This document shows, in pieces, positions 1-8,511 of a DNA stretch of 28,235 bases (within the stretch, counting starts at the first letter, position 1; each line of letters begins with the position of its first letter). This stretch comes from Pelagilacustribacter hypolimneticus (lineage in GTDB: Bacteria; Pseudomonadota; Alphaproteobacteria; Pelagibacterales; Pelagibacteraceae). The stretch covers positions 1-28,235 of the forward strand of contig CBDDXH010000007.1 in assembly GCA_965235125.1 (NCBI GenBank), written 5' to 3'. The position numbers and the translations under genes are program-made. The notes under the pieces were generated by a model that saw nothing but the letters and a program-made list of their open reading frames with translations, searched no databases and was not told the origin of the DNA.

Positions 1-957
1 TCAGCAAGAGATCAAATTAAAATCGTTGGATCTTCTACTGTTTACCCTTACGCAACTGTAGTTGCTGAAAAATTTGGTAAAGGTGGAAAATTTAAAACGC
101 CGGTAATTGAAAGTACAGGAACTGGTGGTGGAATGAAATTATTCTGCGGTGGTGTTGGTGTAAATCATCCTGATATTACAAATGCATCAAGAGCTATTAA
201 AAAAGATGAGATAGCGCTTTGCGCTAAAAATGGTGTTACTGATATCGTTGAAATCATTGTTGGTAATGATGGTCTAACTTTTGCTCATTCGGTAAAAGCG
301 AAAGATGTAAATTTTACCAAGGAACAACTATGGGAAGCGCTTGCTGCAGATGTAGCTCAAGGTGGTAAGCTTGCTAAAAATCCACATAAAAAATGGAGCG
401 ATATTGATAAATCCTTACCAAACTTTCCCATTAAAATAATGATTGCGCCTCCAACTTCAGGTACTAGAGATGCTTGGAATGAATTAGTAATGATGAAAGG
501 CTGTTCAGAAACAGTAAAGACTGCGCTTTTAATTGCTGGAAAAAAAATTGAGGATTGTGCTAAAGTAAGAGAAGATGGTGTTGCAATTGAAGCAGGAGAA
601 AACGATACATTAATCGTTAATAAAATTGTAGCTGATCCAGAAATGTTTGGATATTTCGGTTATTCTTATTTAGTTGCAAATCAAGATAAAATCAAAGCTG
701 CAAAAGTAGAAGGAAAAACACCTACGCTTGAAACAATTCAGGATTATTCTTACGGTATTGCAAGACCATTATTTTTCTACGTGAAAAAAGCTCACGTCGG
801 AGTAGTACCTGGTATAAAAGAATTTGTAGCTGAATTTACTTCTGAAGGATCAATGGGTCCAAAAGGATATTTAGGTGATATTGGATTAATACCTCTTGAT
901 GCCAAAACTTATAGTACAGTTAGAAAATCTGGTACAGAGTTAGTATCTATTAAATAA
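1..957 (+). CDS. pstS: PstS, periplasmic phosphate-binding protein (5' end missing)
   Basis: This is the substrate-binding protein of the high-affinity phosphate ABC transporter; it captures phosphate in the periplasm and delivers it to PstC/PstA. The reading frame is open from the first base of the window, so the start and most of the signal peptide lie outside; 318 residues are visible. The visible N-terminus (SARDQIKIVGSSTVYPYAT) looks like the end of a signal peptide followed by the mature start. The IVGSSTVYP segment, the STGTGGG loop and the later APPTSGTRDAW segment are typical PstS phosphate-binding loops. It is the first visible gene of pst-phoU-phoB and is separated from pstC by two hairpins. 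Its promoter, probably a Pho box, is upstream of the window. Confidence 0.95.
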   Translation, partial: SARDQIKIVGSSTVYPYATVVAEKFGKGGKFKTPVIESTGTGGGMKLFCGGVGVNHPDITNASRAIKKDEIALCAKNGVTDIVEIIVGNDGLTFAHSVKAKDVNFTKEQLWEALAADVAQGGKLAKNPHKKWSDIDKSLPNFPIKIMIAPPTSGTRDAWNELVMMKGCSETVKTALLIAGKKIEDCAKVREDGVAIEAGENDTLIVNKIVADPEMFGYFGYSYLVANQDKIKAAKVEGKTPTLETIQDYSYGIARPLFFYVKKAHVGVVPGIKEFVAEFTSEGSMGPKGYLGDIGLIPLDAKTYSTVRKSGTELVSIK

Positions 958-987
958 ACTAATTTACTTTATAAATTAGTTTTCTTT
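957..987 (+). terminator. AT-rich stem-loop with U-rich tail after pstS
   Basis: A perfect 10-bp inverted repeat (AACTAATTTA at 957-966 and TAAATTAGTT at 972-981) with a 5-base loop starts on the last base of the pstS stop codon. It is followed by TTTCTTT. The shape is that of a weak intrinsic terminator. Because the stem is entirely AT-rich apart from one G-C pair, read-through into pstC is expected. Confidence 0.5.
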
Positions 988-993
988 ATAAAT

Positions 994-1020
994 TTGAGGG
1001 CCTTGTAATAAGGCCCTCAA
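994..1020 (+). promoter_or_regulatory. GC-rich intercistronic hairpin between pstS and pstC
   Basis: A perfect 11-bp stem (TTGAGGGCCTT at 994-1004, AAGGCCCTCAA at 1010-1020) closes a 5-base loop. An A run follows on the + strand instead of a T run, so it is not a classical terminator. Its position, just before the pstC ribosome binding site, suits an RNA-stabilising or RNase-blocking element that sets different pstS and pstCAB levels. That role is inferred. Confidence 0.6.
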
Positions 1021-1042
1021 TAAAAAAATCTAAGGGAATATT

Positions 1043-2449
1043 TTGAATACTATTTTACTTTTTGTTTTACTCATTTTAAGTATCTCTAGTTTTTATTACG
1101 GAAAATCTAGAATTAAAAAAATTTCTTATTCTTCATCCATAAAAGCAAAATCATTACCGGAATTTTATGGTTATTATCAAGCTTTGTGGTGTGCAATCCC
1201 TGCCTTTTTAGTTATAGTTTTTTGGACTATATTAGAACCTGTAATAGTTAAAAATTTAATTTTTAATCAAATCCAGTCTGTAACACCACAAGAACTAGAC
1301 ACACAACAATTAACATTTTTGTATTCGCAAATTGTATCCTTAGCAGGCAATAATTTTACTGGGGAAATTACTGTAGCCATTAAACAAGGGGCTCTTTCAT
1401 ATAAGAATTTTTTATCTATTTCTCAATCATCTAAGATCATTTTGTTTTTGTGCGCTGTGATAGTTACGACCTTGTTTGCTTATAGCAAAATTAATAATAA
1501 CGTACATGCAAGAGAGGGAGTAGAAAAAATATTTACAGTAATTCTTTTTTTATCTTCGTTAGCAGCTATTTTAACGACAGTTGGTATTATTTTTTCTTTA
1601 CTTTTTGAAACTTTAAAATTTTTTCAAGCTATCAATTTTTTTGATTTTATGTTTGGACTCAGCTGGTCACCACAAAAAGCTTTTGTACGAGATGCGGGCG
1701 CAGCTTTGACCGCAGCTGAGGCTCAAGACCTAAAAGATGCTTTTGGGGCTGTTCCTTTATTTGCTGGTACAGCTTTTATTGCATTTATAGCTATGTGTAT
1801 AGCTGTTCCTATTGGTTTATTTTCTGGAATTTATCTTGCAGAGTATGCTTCTTTTCAACAACGAAAATGGGCTAAGCCAATAATTGAAATTTTAGCAGGT
1901 ATACCGACAGTAGTGTACGGTTTTTTTGCTGCCTTGACCGTCGGTCCTTTTTTAAAGGTATTTGGAAATTCTCTAGGAATTGACGTTTCATCAGAAAGTG
2001 CATTGGCAGCAGGGTTGGTCATGGGTGTAATGATCATACCATTTGTGTCTTCACTTTCGGATGACGTGATCAATGCAGTTCCTCAATCTTTAAGAGAAGG
2101 TTCTTTAGCATTGGGCGCAACTCAATCCGAAACTATAAAAAAAGTTGTTTTTCCAGCTGCTTTGCCTGGTATTGTTGGTTCCATTTTGCTTGCTGTTTCT
2201 AGAGCCGTCGGTGAAACGATGATTGTTGTCATGGCCGCTGGTTTAGCTGCTAACTTAACTATTAATCCTTTAGAAGCAACCACAACCATCACAACCCAAA
2301 TTGTAATGATTTTGGTTGGGGACCAAGAATTTACCAGCGCTAAAACCCAATCTGCATTTGCGCTAGGACTTTCTTTGTTTTTTATAACACTAATTTTAAA
2401 TTTCATCGCTATGAGCTTTGTAAAAAAATATAGAGAGAGATATGAATAG
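1043..2449 (+). CDS. pstC: PstC, phosphate ABC transporter permease
   Basis: One of the two inner-membrane permease subunits of the Pst phosphate importer. The start is TTG at 1043, supported by a Shine-Dalgarno sequence AAGGG at 1032-1036, six bases upstream; no better in-frame ATG sits near the N-terminal hydrophobic helix. At 468 residues it is the long form: extra transmembrane segments (about residues 2-20, 45-67, 131-147 and 163-190) precede the usual permease core, which begins near residue 240. The EAA-type loop that contacts PstB is visible (EGSLALGATQSETIKK, then VFPAALPGI). The last 8 bases overlap pstA, indicating translational coupling. Confidence 0.95.
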   Translation: MNTILLFVLLILSISSFYYGKSRIKKISYSSSIKAKSLPEFYGYYQALWCAIPAFLVIVFWTILEPVIVKNLIFNQIQSVTPQELDTQQLTFLYSQIVSLAGNNFTGEITVAIKQGALSYKNFLSISQSSKIILFLCAVIVTTLFAYSKINNNVHAREGVEKIFTVILFLSSLAAILTTVGIIFSLLFETLKFFQAINFFDFMFGLSWSPQKAFVRDAGAALTAAEAQDLKDAFGAVPLFAGTAFIAFIAMCIAVPIGLFSGIYLAEYASFQQRKWAKPIIEILAGIPTVVYGFFAALTVGPFLKVFGNSLGIDVSSESALAAGLVMGVMIIPFVSSLSDDVINAVPQSLREGSLALGATQSETIKKVVFPAALPGIVGSILLAVSRAVGETMIVVMAAGLAANLTINPLEATTTITTQIVMILVGDQEFTSAKTQSAFALGLSLFFITLILNFIAMSFVKKYRERYE

Positions 2450-3707
2450 AGAAATAAGATTAAAAAAAAGATACGCTGCAGATCAAAGATTTAAAATGTA
2501 TGGAATTTTTTCAATTCTTACAGCTTTACTTTTTGTGGGATTATTGTTGTTCAAAATTTTTTCTGAGGGTGCTACGGCCTTCATTAAAACCACCGTTGAA
2601 ATTGAGGTTGATTATAGCAAGGAATTATTGGGTTTTGAAACATCCCAGGCGCCATCTTTGGAGGAGATTAAGCAGGCAGATTTTTATAAAGTTGCTTATC
2701 AAGCGGCAACTAGTTTTTATAAATTTTCAAATAATGCAGAAGAAAAATCTATTAGAACTATGTTGAGTGTAAATTATGACCAAGAAATAAAAAATCACTT
2801 ATTTAAAAATCCAAATTCATTAGGAAAAAAAGTAGTTTTGTATTTAACTTCATCTGATGATTTAGATCAGCTACATAAAGGAAATTTTCCTAGAGATATT
2901 CCCGAGGATAGAAGAAGAATTAATAATTTTCAACTGCAGGTGTACGACTCACTTGTTGAACAAGGCAAAATAAAAACCAAATATAACAATTATTTTTTAA
3001 CAAAAGGTGACTCTAGAGACCCTGAAATTGCAGGCGTAGCTGGCTCGCTTTTCGGCTCTTTTTTTTCTATTATTATATGTTTGATTTTGTCCTTTCCAAT
3101 TGGATTACTTGCGGCAGTGTATTTAGAAGAATTTGCACCTAAAAATAGATTCACGGAAATAATTGAAATTAATATCAATAATCTTGCGGCAGTTCCTTCC
3201 ATTGTTTTTGGTTTGTTAGCACTGGGTATTTTATTAAATTCATTTGGATTGCCAAGATCAACGTCTTTAGTAGGTGGTATCACTTTGGCACTCATGACTC
3301 TTCCAAGAATTATTATTCCATGTAGAGCTTCGATAAAAGCAGTACCTCCTTCTATTAGAGAGGCAGCCTTGGCGATTGGTGCATCTAAAGTTCAAACTAC
3401 CATGCATCACGTTGTTCCTTTGGCTATGCCCGGCACATTATCTGGAACCATTATAGGACTAGCACAAGCACTCGGTGAAACTGCTCCTTTATTATTAATT
3501 GGAATGGTTGCGTTCGTGGTGGATATTCCTTCTGTTCCAACAGATCCATCAGCCTCTTTACCAATCCAAATTTATTTATGGTCTGAACAAGCCGAAAGAG
3601 GATTTGTTGAAAAAACATCTGCAACTATTATGTTGCTGTTAGGCTTTTTAATCCTAATGAACTCTCTAGCTGTGTGGGCTAGACAAAAATTTGAAAGGAA
3701 ATGGTAA
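2442..3707 (+). CDS. pstA: PstA, phosphate ABC transporter permease
   Basis: Second permease subunit of the Pst importer. It overlaps pstC by 8 bases. There is one transmembrane helix at about residues 20-43, then a large soluble, presumably periplasmic, insert (about 45-195), then the multi-helix permease core from about 200 to the end. The EAA-type coupling loop is clear (IREAALAIGASKVQTT, then HHVVPLAMPGT). At 421 residues it is much longer than the roughly 300-residue enterobacterial protein; the difference is the insert. The insert is hydrophilic and rich in Lys, Asp and Glu, and I cannot assign it a function. Confidence 0.95.
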   Translation: MNREIRLKKRYAADQRFKMYGIFSILTALLFVGLLLFKIFSEGATAFIKTTVEIEVDYSKELLGFETSQAPSLEEIKQADFYKVAYQAATSFYKFSNNAEEKSIRTMLSVNYDQEIKNHLFKNPNSLGKKVVLYLTSSDDLDQLHKGNFPRDIPEDRRRINNFQLQVYDSLVEQGKIKTKYNNYFLTKGDSRDPEIAGVAGSLFGSFFSIIICLILSFPIGLLAAVYLEEFAPKNRFTEIIEININNLAAVPSIVFGLLALGILLNSFGLPRSTSLVGGITLALMTLPRIIIPCRASIKAVPPSIREAALAIGASKVQTTMHHVVPLAMPGTLSGTIIGLAQALGETAPLLLIGMVAFVVDIPSVPTDPSASLPIQIYLWSEQAERGFVEKTSATIMLLLGFLILMNSLAVWARQKFERKW

Positions 3708-3711
3708 ATTT

Positions 3712-4470
3712 ATGAGTCTGAAAATTATTTCAAAAGACGTTTCAGTCTTTTACGGAAGTAAACAAGCCCTTTTTAATATAAATTTGAATATTGAAGAGAA
3801 ACAAGTAACCGCCTTAATAGGTCCTTCTGGTTGCGGTAAATCAACTTTTATAAGATGTTTAAATCGGATGAATGATGTAATTGATATTTGTAGAGTAGAA
3901 GGAAGTATCGAAATCAACGGAGTAAATATTTGCGATAAATCTGTCGATGTAGTTCAATTAAGAGAAAAAGTTGGAATGGTTTTTCAAAAACCAAATCCAT
4001 TCCCAAAAAGCATTTACGATAATGTCTCTTATGGACCAACCATACATGGATTAGCAAAAGATAAAACTGAGATGGATCAAATTGTTGAACATAGTCTAAA
4101 AAAGGCAGCCTTGTGGAATGAAGTCAAAGATAGACTAAACGAACCCGGTACAGGATTGTCCGGTGGTCAGCAACAAAGACTCTGTATTGCAAGAGCTATT
4201 TCAATTAATCCAGAAGTGATTTTAATGGACGAGCCCTGTAGCGCACTTGATCCGATTGCAACAGCTAAAATTGAAGATTTAATCGGAGAATTAAAAGAAA
4301 TATTTACAATTGTAATAGTTACACATTCCATGGCTCAAGCTGCCAGGGTTTCGCAAAAAACCGGATTTTTCCATCTAGGAAAGTTGATTGAATTTGATTC
4401 AACTGATAAGATTTTTAAAAATCCGAGCAATAGTATGACACAAGACTATATAACAGGAAGGTTTGGTTAA
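3712..4470 (+). CDS. pstB: PstB, phosphate ABC transporter ATPase
   Basis: Cytoplasmic ATP-hydrolysing subunit of the Pst importer. All ABC landmarks are present: Walker A GPSGCGKS, Q-loop in GMVFQKPNPFP, signature LSGGQQQR, Walker B VILMDEP and the switch histidine in VTHSMAQ. The frame is open upstream to a TTG at 3691 inside pstA, but the ATG at 3712 is preferred: it gives the usual 252-residue PstB N-terminus (MSLKIISKDVSVFYG) and has AGGAA at 3696-3700 upstream. It follows pstA closely and is followed by phoU after one base. Confidence 0.95.
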   Translation: MSLKIISKDVSVFYGSKQALFNINLNIEEKQVTALIGPSGCGKSTFIRCLNRMNDVIDICRVEGSIEINGVNICDKSVDVVQLREKVGMVFQKPNPFPKSIYDNVSYGPTIHGLAKDKTEMDQIVEHSLKKAALWNEVKDRLNEPGTGLSGGQQQRLCIARAISINPEVILMDEPCSALDPIATAKIEDLIGELKEIFTIVIVTHSMAQAARVSQKTGFFHLGKLIEFDSTDKIFKNPSNSMTQDYITGRFG

Positions 4471-4471
4471 T

Positions 4472-5167
4472 ATGACAGCACACACAGTAAAATTGTACGA
4501 AGAACAACTTCAAGATCTAAGTAGCTCTATTGTTAAAATGGGCGCACTTGCAGAGTCTCAATTGCAAAATGCAGTCAATGCATTAATTGATAAGGACCAA
4601 GAGGCAGCTGATGAAACTGTTGGAAGAGACGATAGAATCGACGAAATGGAAAAAAAAATTGAGGAAAAAGTACTTGATTTAATTGTTCTTAGACAGCCTA
4701 TGGCAATAGATTTGCGAGAAACTGTATCGGCAATGAAAATTTCTTCAGATCTAGAACGTATTGGAGATTTAGCTAAGAATATTGCAAAAAGATCAAGAAG
4801 CATCAGTGTAGAATTGCCAGATGATATTAAAAAAAATATTAGAGCTGTAGCCGATCTTGTTCAAAAAACCTTAAAATTAGTTTTAGATTCTTATATAGAT
4901 CGAGACAAAGAAAAAGCAATTAAAGTTTGGAGTAGCGATGAACAGATAGATAACTTAGTAAATGTTACCATGAACTCTATTATTAAGTTTATGTCTAAAG
5001 ATAAAGTTAATATTAAATCATCTACACATCTGTTGTTTGCATCAAAAAATTTAGAAAGAATGGGTGATCATGCAACTAATATTGCTGAGGTTATTTATTA
5101 TCTAGTCACAGGTAATAATGTTTATGGAGAGAGACCTAAAGGAACCACAGGAATAGTAACAGGTTAA
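4472..5167 (+). CDS. phoU: PhoU, phosphate signalling protein
   Basis: PhoU couples the Pst transporter to the PhoR/PhoB two-component system and keeps the Pho regulon off when phosphate is plentiful. The 231-residue protein is all-helical, with the two repeated three-helix bundles of the family; the metal-binding-type motifs appear as ISSDLERIGDLAKNIAKR in the first half and ASKNLERMGDHATNIAE in the second. ATG 4472 is chosen over the in-frame TTG at 4463 because AGGAAGG (4455-4461) lies at a good distance from the ATG and almost touches the TTG. It sits one base after pstB and three before phoB. Confidence 0.95.
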   Translation: MTAHTVKLYEEQLQDLSSSIVKMGALAESQLQNAVNALIDKDQEAADETVGRDDRIDEMEKKIEEKVLDLIVLRQPMAIDLRETVSAMKISSDLERIGDLAKNIAKRSRSISVELPDDIKKNIRAVADLVQKTLKLVLDSYIDRDKEKAIKVWSSDEQIDNLVNVTMNSIIKFMSKDKVNIKSSTHLLFASKNLERMGDHATNIAEVIYYLVTGNNVYGERPKGTTGIVTG

Positions 5168-5170
5168 TAA

Positions 5171-5854
5171 ATGCCTGGATTTATATATTTAATTGAAGAC
5201 GAAAAAGCTATCACTACTCTACTTAAATATAATCTTGAGAAAGAAGGTTATAAATTTGAATTTTCCGATTCAGGCGAAGAGGGTTTAAGGAATATTAAAA
5301 AAAAAATCCCAGATCTCGTATTGTTAGATTGGATGCTGCCTGACATCTCAGGAATTGAAATTTGTAAAAATATAAAAAAAAATAATCTACTTAAAAATAT
5401 TCCAGTAATCATGCTTACAGCAAAAGGTGAAGAAGAAGATAAATTAAAAGGTTTTCAAATAGGTGCAGATGACTATGTGACAAAACCCTTTAGTCAAAAA
5501 GAATTAATGGCAAGAATAAACGCCTTGCTTAAAAGATCAAAACCCAGCGTTACAGCAGATGACGTGACGTTTGAAGATTTGAAAGTAAGCAGGATTGAAA
5601 AAAGAGTTTATCGGGCTGGCAAAGAAGTATTTTTAGGTCCAACAGAATTTAAAATCATTGATTTTTTGATCACTAATCCCAAGAGAGTTTATTCGAGGGA
5701 ACAAATGTTGATGAACATTTGGGGCGAAAACGTCTATGTTGAAGAAAGGACAATCGATGTTCATATTCGAAGATTAAGGAAAGCCATTAATTTAGAGGGC
5801 AAAAAAGATTTAATTAGGACTGTGCGATCAGCAGGTTACTCCCTAGACTCATAA
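5171..5854 (+). CDS. phoB: PhoB, phosphate-regulon response regulator
   Basis: OmpR/PhoB-family transcriptional activator of the phosphate-starvation response. The receiver domain (about residues 1-120) has the acidic pocket E9/D10, phospho-acceptor D53 in LLDWMLPD, the conserved Thr in MLTAKGEEEDK and the Lys in DDYVTKPF. The C-terminal winged helix has the expected RTIDVHIRRLRKAI recognition helix and SAGYSL end. Placement directly after phoU makes the Pho assignment secure. No histidine kinase gene (phoR) follows; it must be elsewhere, possibly upstream of pstS. The 3' end overlaps the convergent sixA-like gene by 19 bases. Confidence 0.93.
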   Translation: MPGFIYLIEDEKAITTLLKYNLEKEGYKFEFSDSGEEGLRNIKKKIPDLVLLDWMLPDISGIEICKNIKKNNLLKNIPVIMLTAKGEEEDKLKGFQIGADDYVTKPFSQKELMARINALLKRSKPSVTADDVTFEDLKVSRIEKRVYRAGKEVFLGPTEFKIIDFLITNPKRVYSREQMLMNIWGENVYVEERTIDVHIRRLRKAINLEGKKDLIRTVRSAGYSLDS

Positions 5855-6357
5855 AGATCCTTTGGTCTAACAAATTGAATGAGCCTTCCCGATTTTGGTT
5901 TAATTTTACTCCAATTTTTATAACTGAAATCAATTTCAGCAAATGCAGCAGTAGGAAATTTTTGTTTTAAAAGCCTGTAGTTTGGTTTTCTTTCAATTTT
6001 ACAAAGATTTAAAATTAAATCCTTGCTGGCCGGCTCGTGGTTGATTAGTAAGACGGATTTATATTTATTACTAGTATTTTTTAAAATTGAAATTAATTTT
6101 TCTTTTGTGGCTAGATATAGCTTTTTATCTTTAACGATCTTTCCTATTTTAAGTCCATTTTTTAAAATCTTTAATGTTTCAAGGGCTCTCTTTGAGGAAG
6201 AAACGTAGGTTAGATCAAATTTAATTTGATTTTTAACAAAAAATTCACACATTAATTTCGTAGCTTTTTTGCCAGCTTTTTTAAGCGGTCTATCGTGATC
6301 TTTTAATTTAAGGTTTTGCCAACTAGATTTGGCATGTCGCATAACATATAATTTCAT
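5836..6357 (-). CDS. sixA: SixA-like phosphohistidine phosphatase (histidine phosphatase superfamily)
   Basis: A 173-residue phosphoglycerate-mutase-type phosphatase. The N-terminus carries the catalytic RH motif (MKLYVMRHAKSSW, nucleophile His8), followed by DHDRPLKKAG, which is characteristic of SixA proteins; a second conserved His lies in LLINHEP. SixA of E. coli removes phosphate from phosphohistidine proteins. The substrate here is unknown: a Pho-system phosphohistidine or a phosphotransfer protein are both possible. The gene is convergent with phoB (19-base overlap) and divergent from ppk with only 57 bases between starts, so it sits inside the phosphorus gene block. Family assignment is firm; the gene symbol is by similarity. 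Confidence 0.82.
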   Translation of the reverse strand: MKLYVMRHAKSSWQNLKLKDHDRPLKKAGKKATKLMCEFFVKNQIKFDLTYVSSSKRALETLKILKNGLKIGKIVKDKKLYLATKEKLISILKNTSNKYKSVLLINHEPASKDLILNLCKIERKPNYRLLKQKFPTAAFAEIDFSYKNWSKIKPKSGRLIQFVRPKDLYESRE

Positions 6358-6371
6358 ACAAAATCAAGATA

Positions 6372-6386
6372 ACATAACCATTATGT
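6372..6386. promoter_or_regulatory. Palindrome between the divergent sixA-like and ppk genes
   Basis: A short perfect inverted repeat ACATAA-CCA-TTATGT is centred in the 57-base region that must hold both divergent promoters. It could be an operator acting on both genes. It does not match the 11-bp direct-repeat pattern seen at 10029-10056. Only its symmetry and position support it. Confidence 0.3.
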
Positions 6387-6414
6387 ACAAAAAAGAATTT
6401 GCTAAAAAAATTTA

Positions 6415-8511
6415 ATGAATCATAATTTAATCAACAGAGAGCTTTCGTGGCTTTCCTTTAACGACCGAGTACTCGAAGAGTCCAAAGATAAATCAAATCC
6501 TTTATTTGAAAGAGTAAAGTTCTTATCAATTGCAGGAACTAATTTAGATGAATTTTTTATGGTTAGGGTGGCGGGTTTGTTTAATCAAATCAAGGATAAT
6601 TATGATCAGTTAAGCGCAGATGGATTAACTTCAGAGCAGCAATTAAAATTTGTTGTTTTAAAAACAAAAGACTTATTAAAAAAGCAAAATGAAGCATATC
6701 TCGAATTAAAAATGGAGTTAAGTAATGAAAAAATTTTTATTAACAAAATAGAAGAATTGGATAAAAAATCCATAGAATACCTAAGTAAATATTTTACTGA
6801 AAATATTTATCCAATTATTACTCCTACAGCCATAGATCCATCGCATCCTTTTCCTTTTATATCCAACAGAGGAGAGGCTATCTTGATGAAATTTAAAGTT
6901 GAAAAAAATGACGAACCTGTGAACATAATTGTAGCGGTCCCAAAGAATTTACCTAAATTTCTATCTATTCCCCAAGTCAACAAAATAAGCAGATATGTTC
7001 TGATCGAAGATGTTATTACTGCCTTTATAGCGAAAATTTTCACAGATTATAAATTAATTTCATCAATTCAATTTAAAATCATTCGAGATAGCGAAATAGA
7101 AATTGATGATGAAGCCGAAGATCTAGTAAGATATTTTGAAAAAGCCTTGAAAAAAAGAAGACGTGGTAATATCGTTAAATTAGAGATTTTAGCTAATTCA
7201 GATCCTGTCTTAGTTAATTTTTTAATTGAAACTCTGGAAGTTAATAATGATCACATATATTATGTAGAGGGACTTGTGGGAATTCAAAACATAAGCCAAA
7301 TCTGCGAAAGAAAAAATTCAAATTTAACATTTAAAAAATTTAAACCAAGAGAGGTAGAGCGTCTTAAAGAATTTGATGGAAAATTCTTTTTAGCTATCAA
7401 AAGTAAGGACTTTGTCGTTCACCATCCCTTTGAAACGTTTGATGTTGTAATCCAGTTTTTACAAGCAGCTGCAAAAGATTCAAAAGTCATAGCCATTAAA
7501 CAAACCTTATATCGAACAACGCCAGACTCCCCGATCGTTAATGCTTTAATTTTGGCAGCTGAAAATGGAAAGGTAGTGACTGCTGTAATAGAAATTAAAG
7601 CTAGGTTTGATGAAGAGGCAAATATTGAATTATCTAGAAGATTAGAAAAATCTGGTGTGCAAATCGTTTATGGATTTGCTAAATACAAGACACATGCAAA
7701 AGCTAGTCTTGTACTTAGAAAAGAAGGGAAAAAAATACAAACTTATGTGCATCTTGGGACTGGTAATTATCATCCAATTAACGCAAGAATATACACTGAC
7801 CTATCATTATTTAGTGCAGACGAAAAATTAACAAAAGATGTTGAAAAATTTTTCAATTTTGTAACAGCTTATGCCAAGCCAAAAAAATTGGAAAAAGTTT
7901 TTCTATCACCGATCAATTCGAGAAAGTTTTTTATTGATTCCATTAATAATGAAATTCAAAATGTTAAATCTGGTAAACCTGCTGAAATTTGGGCAAAGAT
8001 GAACTCACTGGTTGATCCTGAAATCATAAATCATCTCTATGAAGCTTCAAATGCAGGCATTAAAATCAATCTTTCAGTAAGAGGGGTTTGCTGTCTACGA
8101 CCGGGCGTTAAAAACTTATCGGAAAATATAATGGTAAAAAGCATTATAGGTCGTTTCTTAGAACATTCTAGAATTTATTGTTTCGCAAATGGTTATGCTA
8201 TGCCCTCACGAGAGAATCGCATATATCTTTCTTCAGCTGATTTAATGCCGAGAAATTTAGATAGAAGAATTGAATTGATCATTCCAATCGATAATAAAAC
8301 TGTGCATGAACAAATCTTAGATCAAATAATGCTTGCTAATTTTAAGGATAATTCAGAAAGCTGGTATTTAAAAAGTGACGGAAATTATTATAAAGAAAAG
8401 ATGGAGACAAGTTTTTCCGCACATTCGTATTTTATGCAAAATCCAAGTTTATCTGGTAGAGGCAAATCCCTGTTTAAGTTAAAGCCAAAAAATTTAAAAT
8501 TTGCAAGATAA
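6415..8511 (+). CDS. ppk: Polyphosphate kinase 1
   Basis: Reversible polymerisation of the ATP gamma-phosphate into inorganic polyphosphate. The 698-residue length and N-terminus (NRELSWLSFNDRVLEE) are typical of PPK1. The catalytic domains show both HKD-like motifs: autophosphorylated His427 in KYKTHAKASLVLR and His584 in FLEHSRIYCFANG. Other family signatures are the DEFFMVRVAGL segment near residue 45 and the IKQTLYRT segment. It is followed by ppx with no gap (TAA then ATG), so synthesis and hydrolysis of polyphosphate are made from one transcript. Its place next to pst-phoUB suggests shared phosphate control, although I see no clear Pho box in front of it. Confidence 0.96.
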   Translation: MNHNLINRELSWLSFNDRVLEESKDKSNPLFERVKFLSIAGTNLDEFFMVRVAGLFNQIKDNYDQLSADGLTSEQQLKFVVLKTKDLLKKQNEAYLELKMELSNEKIFINKIEELDKKSIEYLSKYFTENIYPIITPTAIDPSHPFPFISNRGEAILMKFKVEKNDEPVNIIVAVPKNLPKFLSIPQVNKISRYVLIEDVITAFIAKIFTDYKLISSIQFKIIRDSEIEIDDEAEDLVRYFEKALKKRRRGNIVKLEILANSDPVLVNFLIETLEVNNDHIYYVEGLVGIQNISQICERKNSNLTFKKFKPREVERLKEFDGKFFLAIKSKDFVVHHPFETFDVVIQFLQAAAKDSKVIAIKQTLYRTTPDSPIVNALILAAENGKVVTAVIEIKARFDEEANIELSRRLEKSGVQIVYGFAKYKTHAKASLVLRKEGKKIQTYVHLGTGNYHPINARIYTDLSLFSADEKLTKDVEKFFNFVTAYAKPKKLEKVFLSPINSRKFFIDSINNEIQNVKSGKPAEIWAKMNSLVDPEIINHLYEASNAGIKINLSVRGVCCLRPGVKNLSENIMVKSIIGRFLEHSRIYCFANGYAMPSRENRIYLSSADLMPRNLDRRIELIIPIDNKTVHEQILDQIMLANFKDNSESWYLKSDGNYYKEKMETSFSAHSYFMQNPSLSGRGKSLFKLKPKNLKFAR

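Noticed and set aside
1855..2406. Minus-strand open frames inside pstC
   Set aside because: They are shadows of the pstC coding frame, with no ribosome binding site or recognisable protein.
3691..3711. TTG start giving PstB seven extra residues
   Set aside because: The ATG at 3712 gives the conserved N-terminus and better ribosome binding site spacing.
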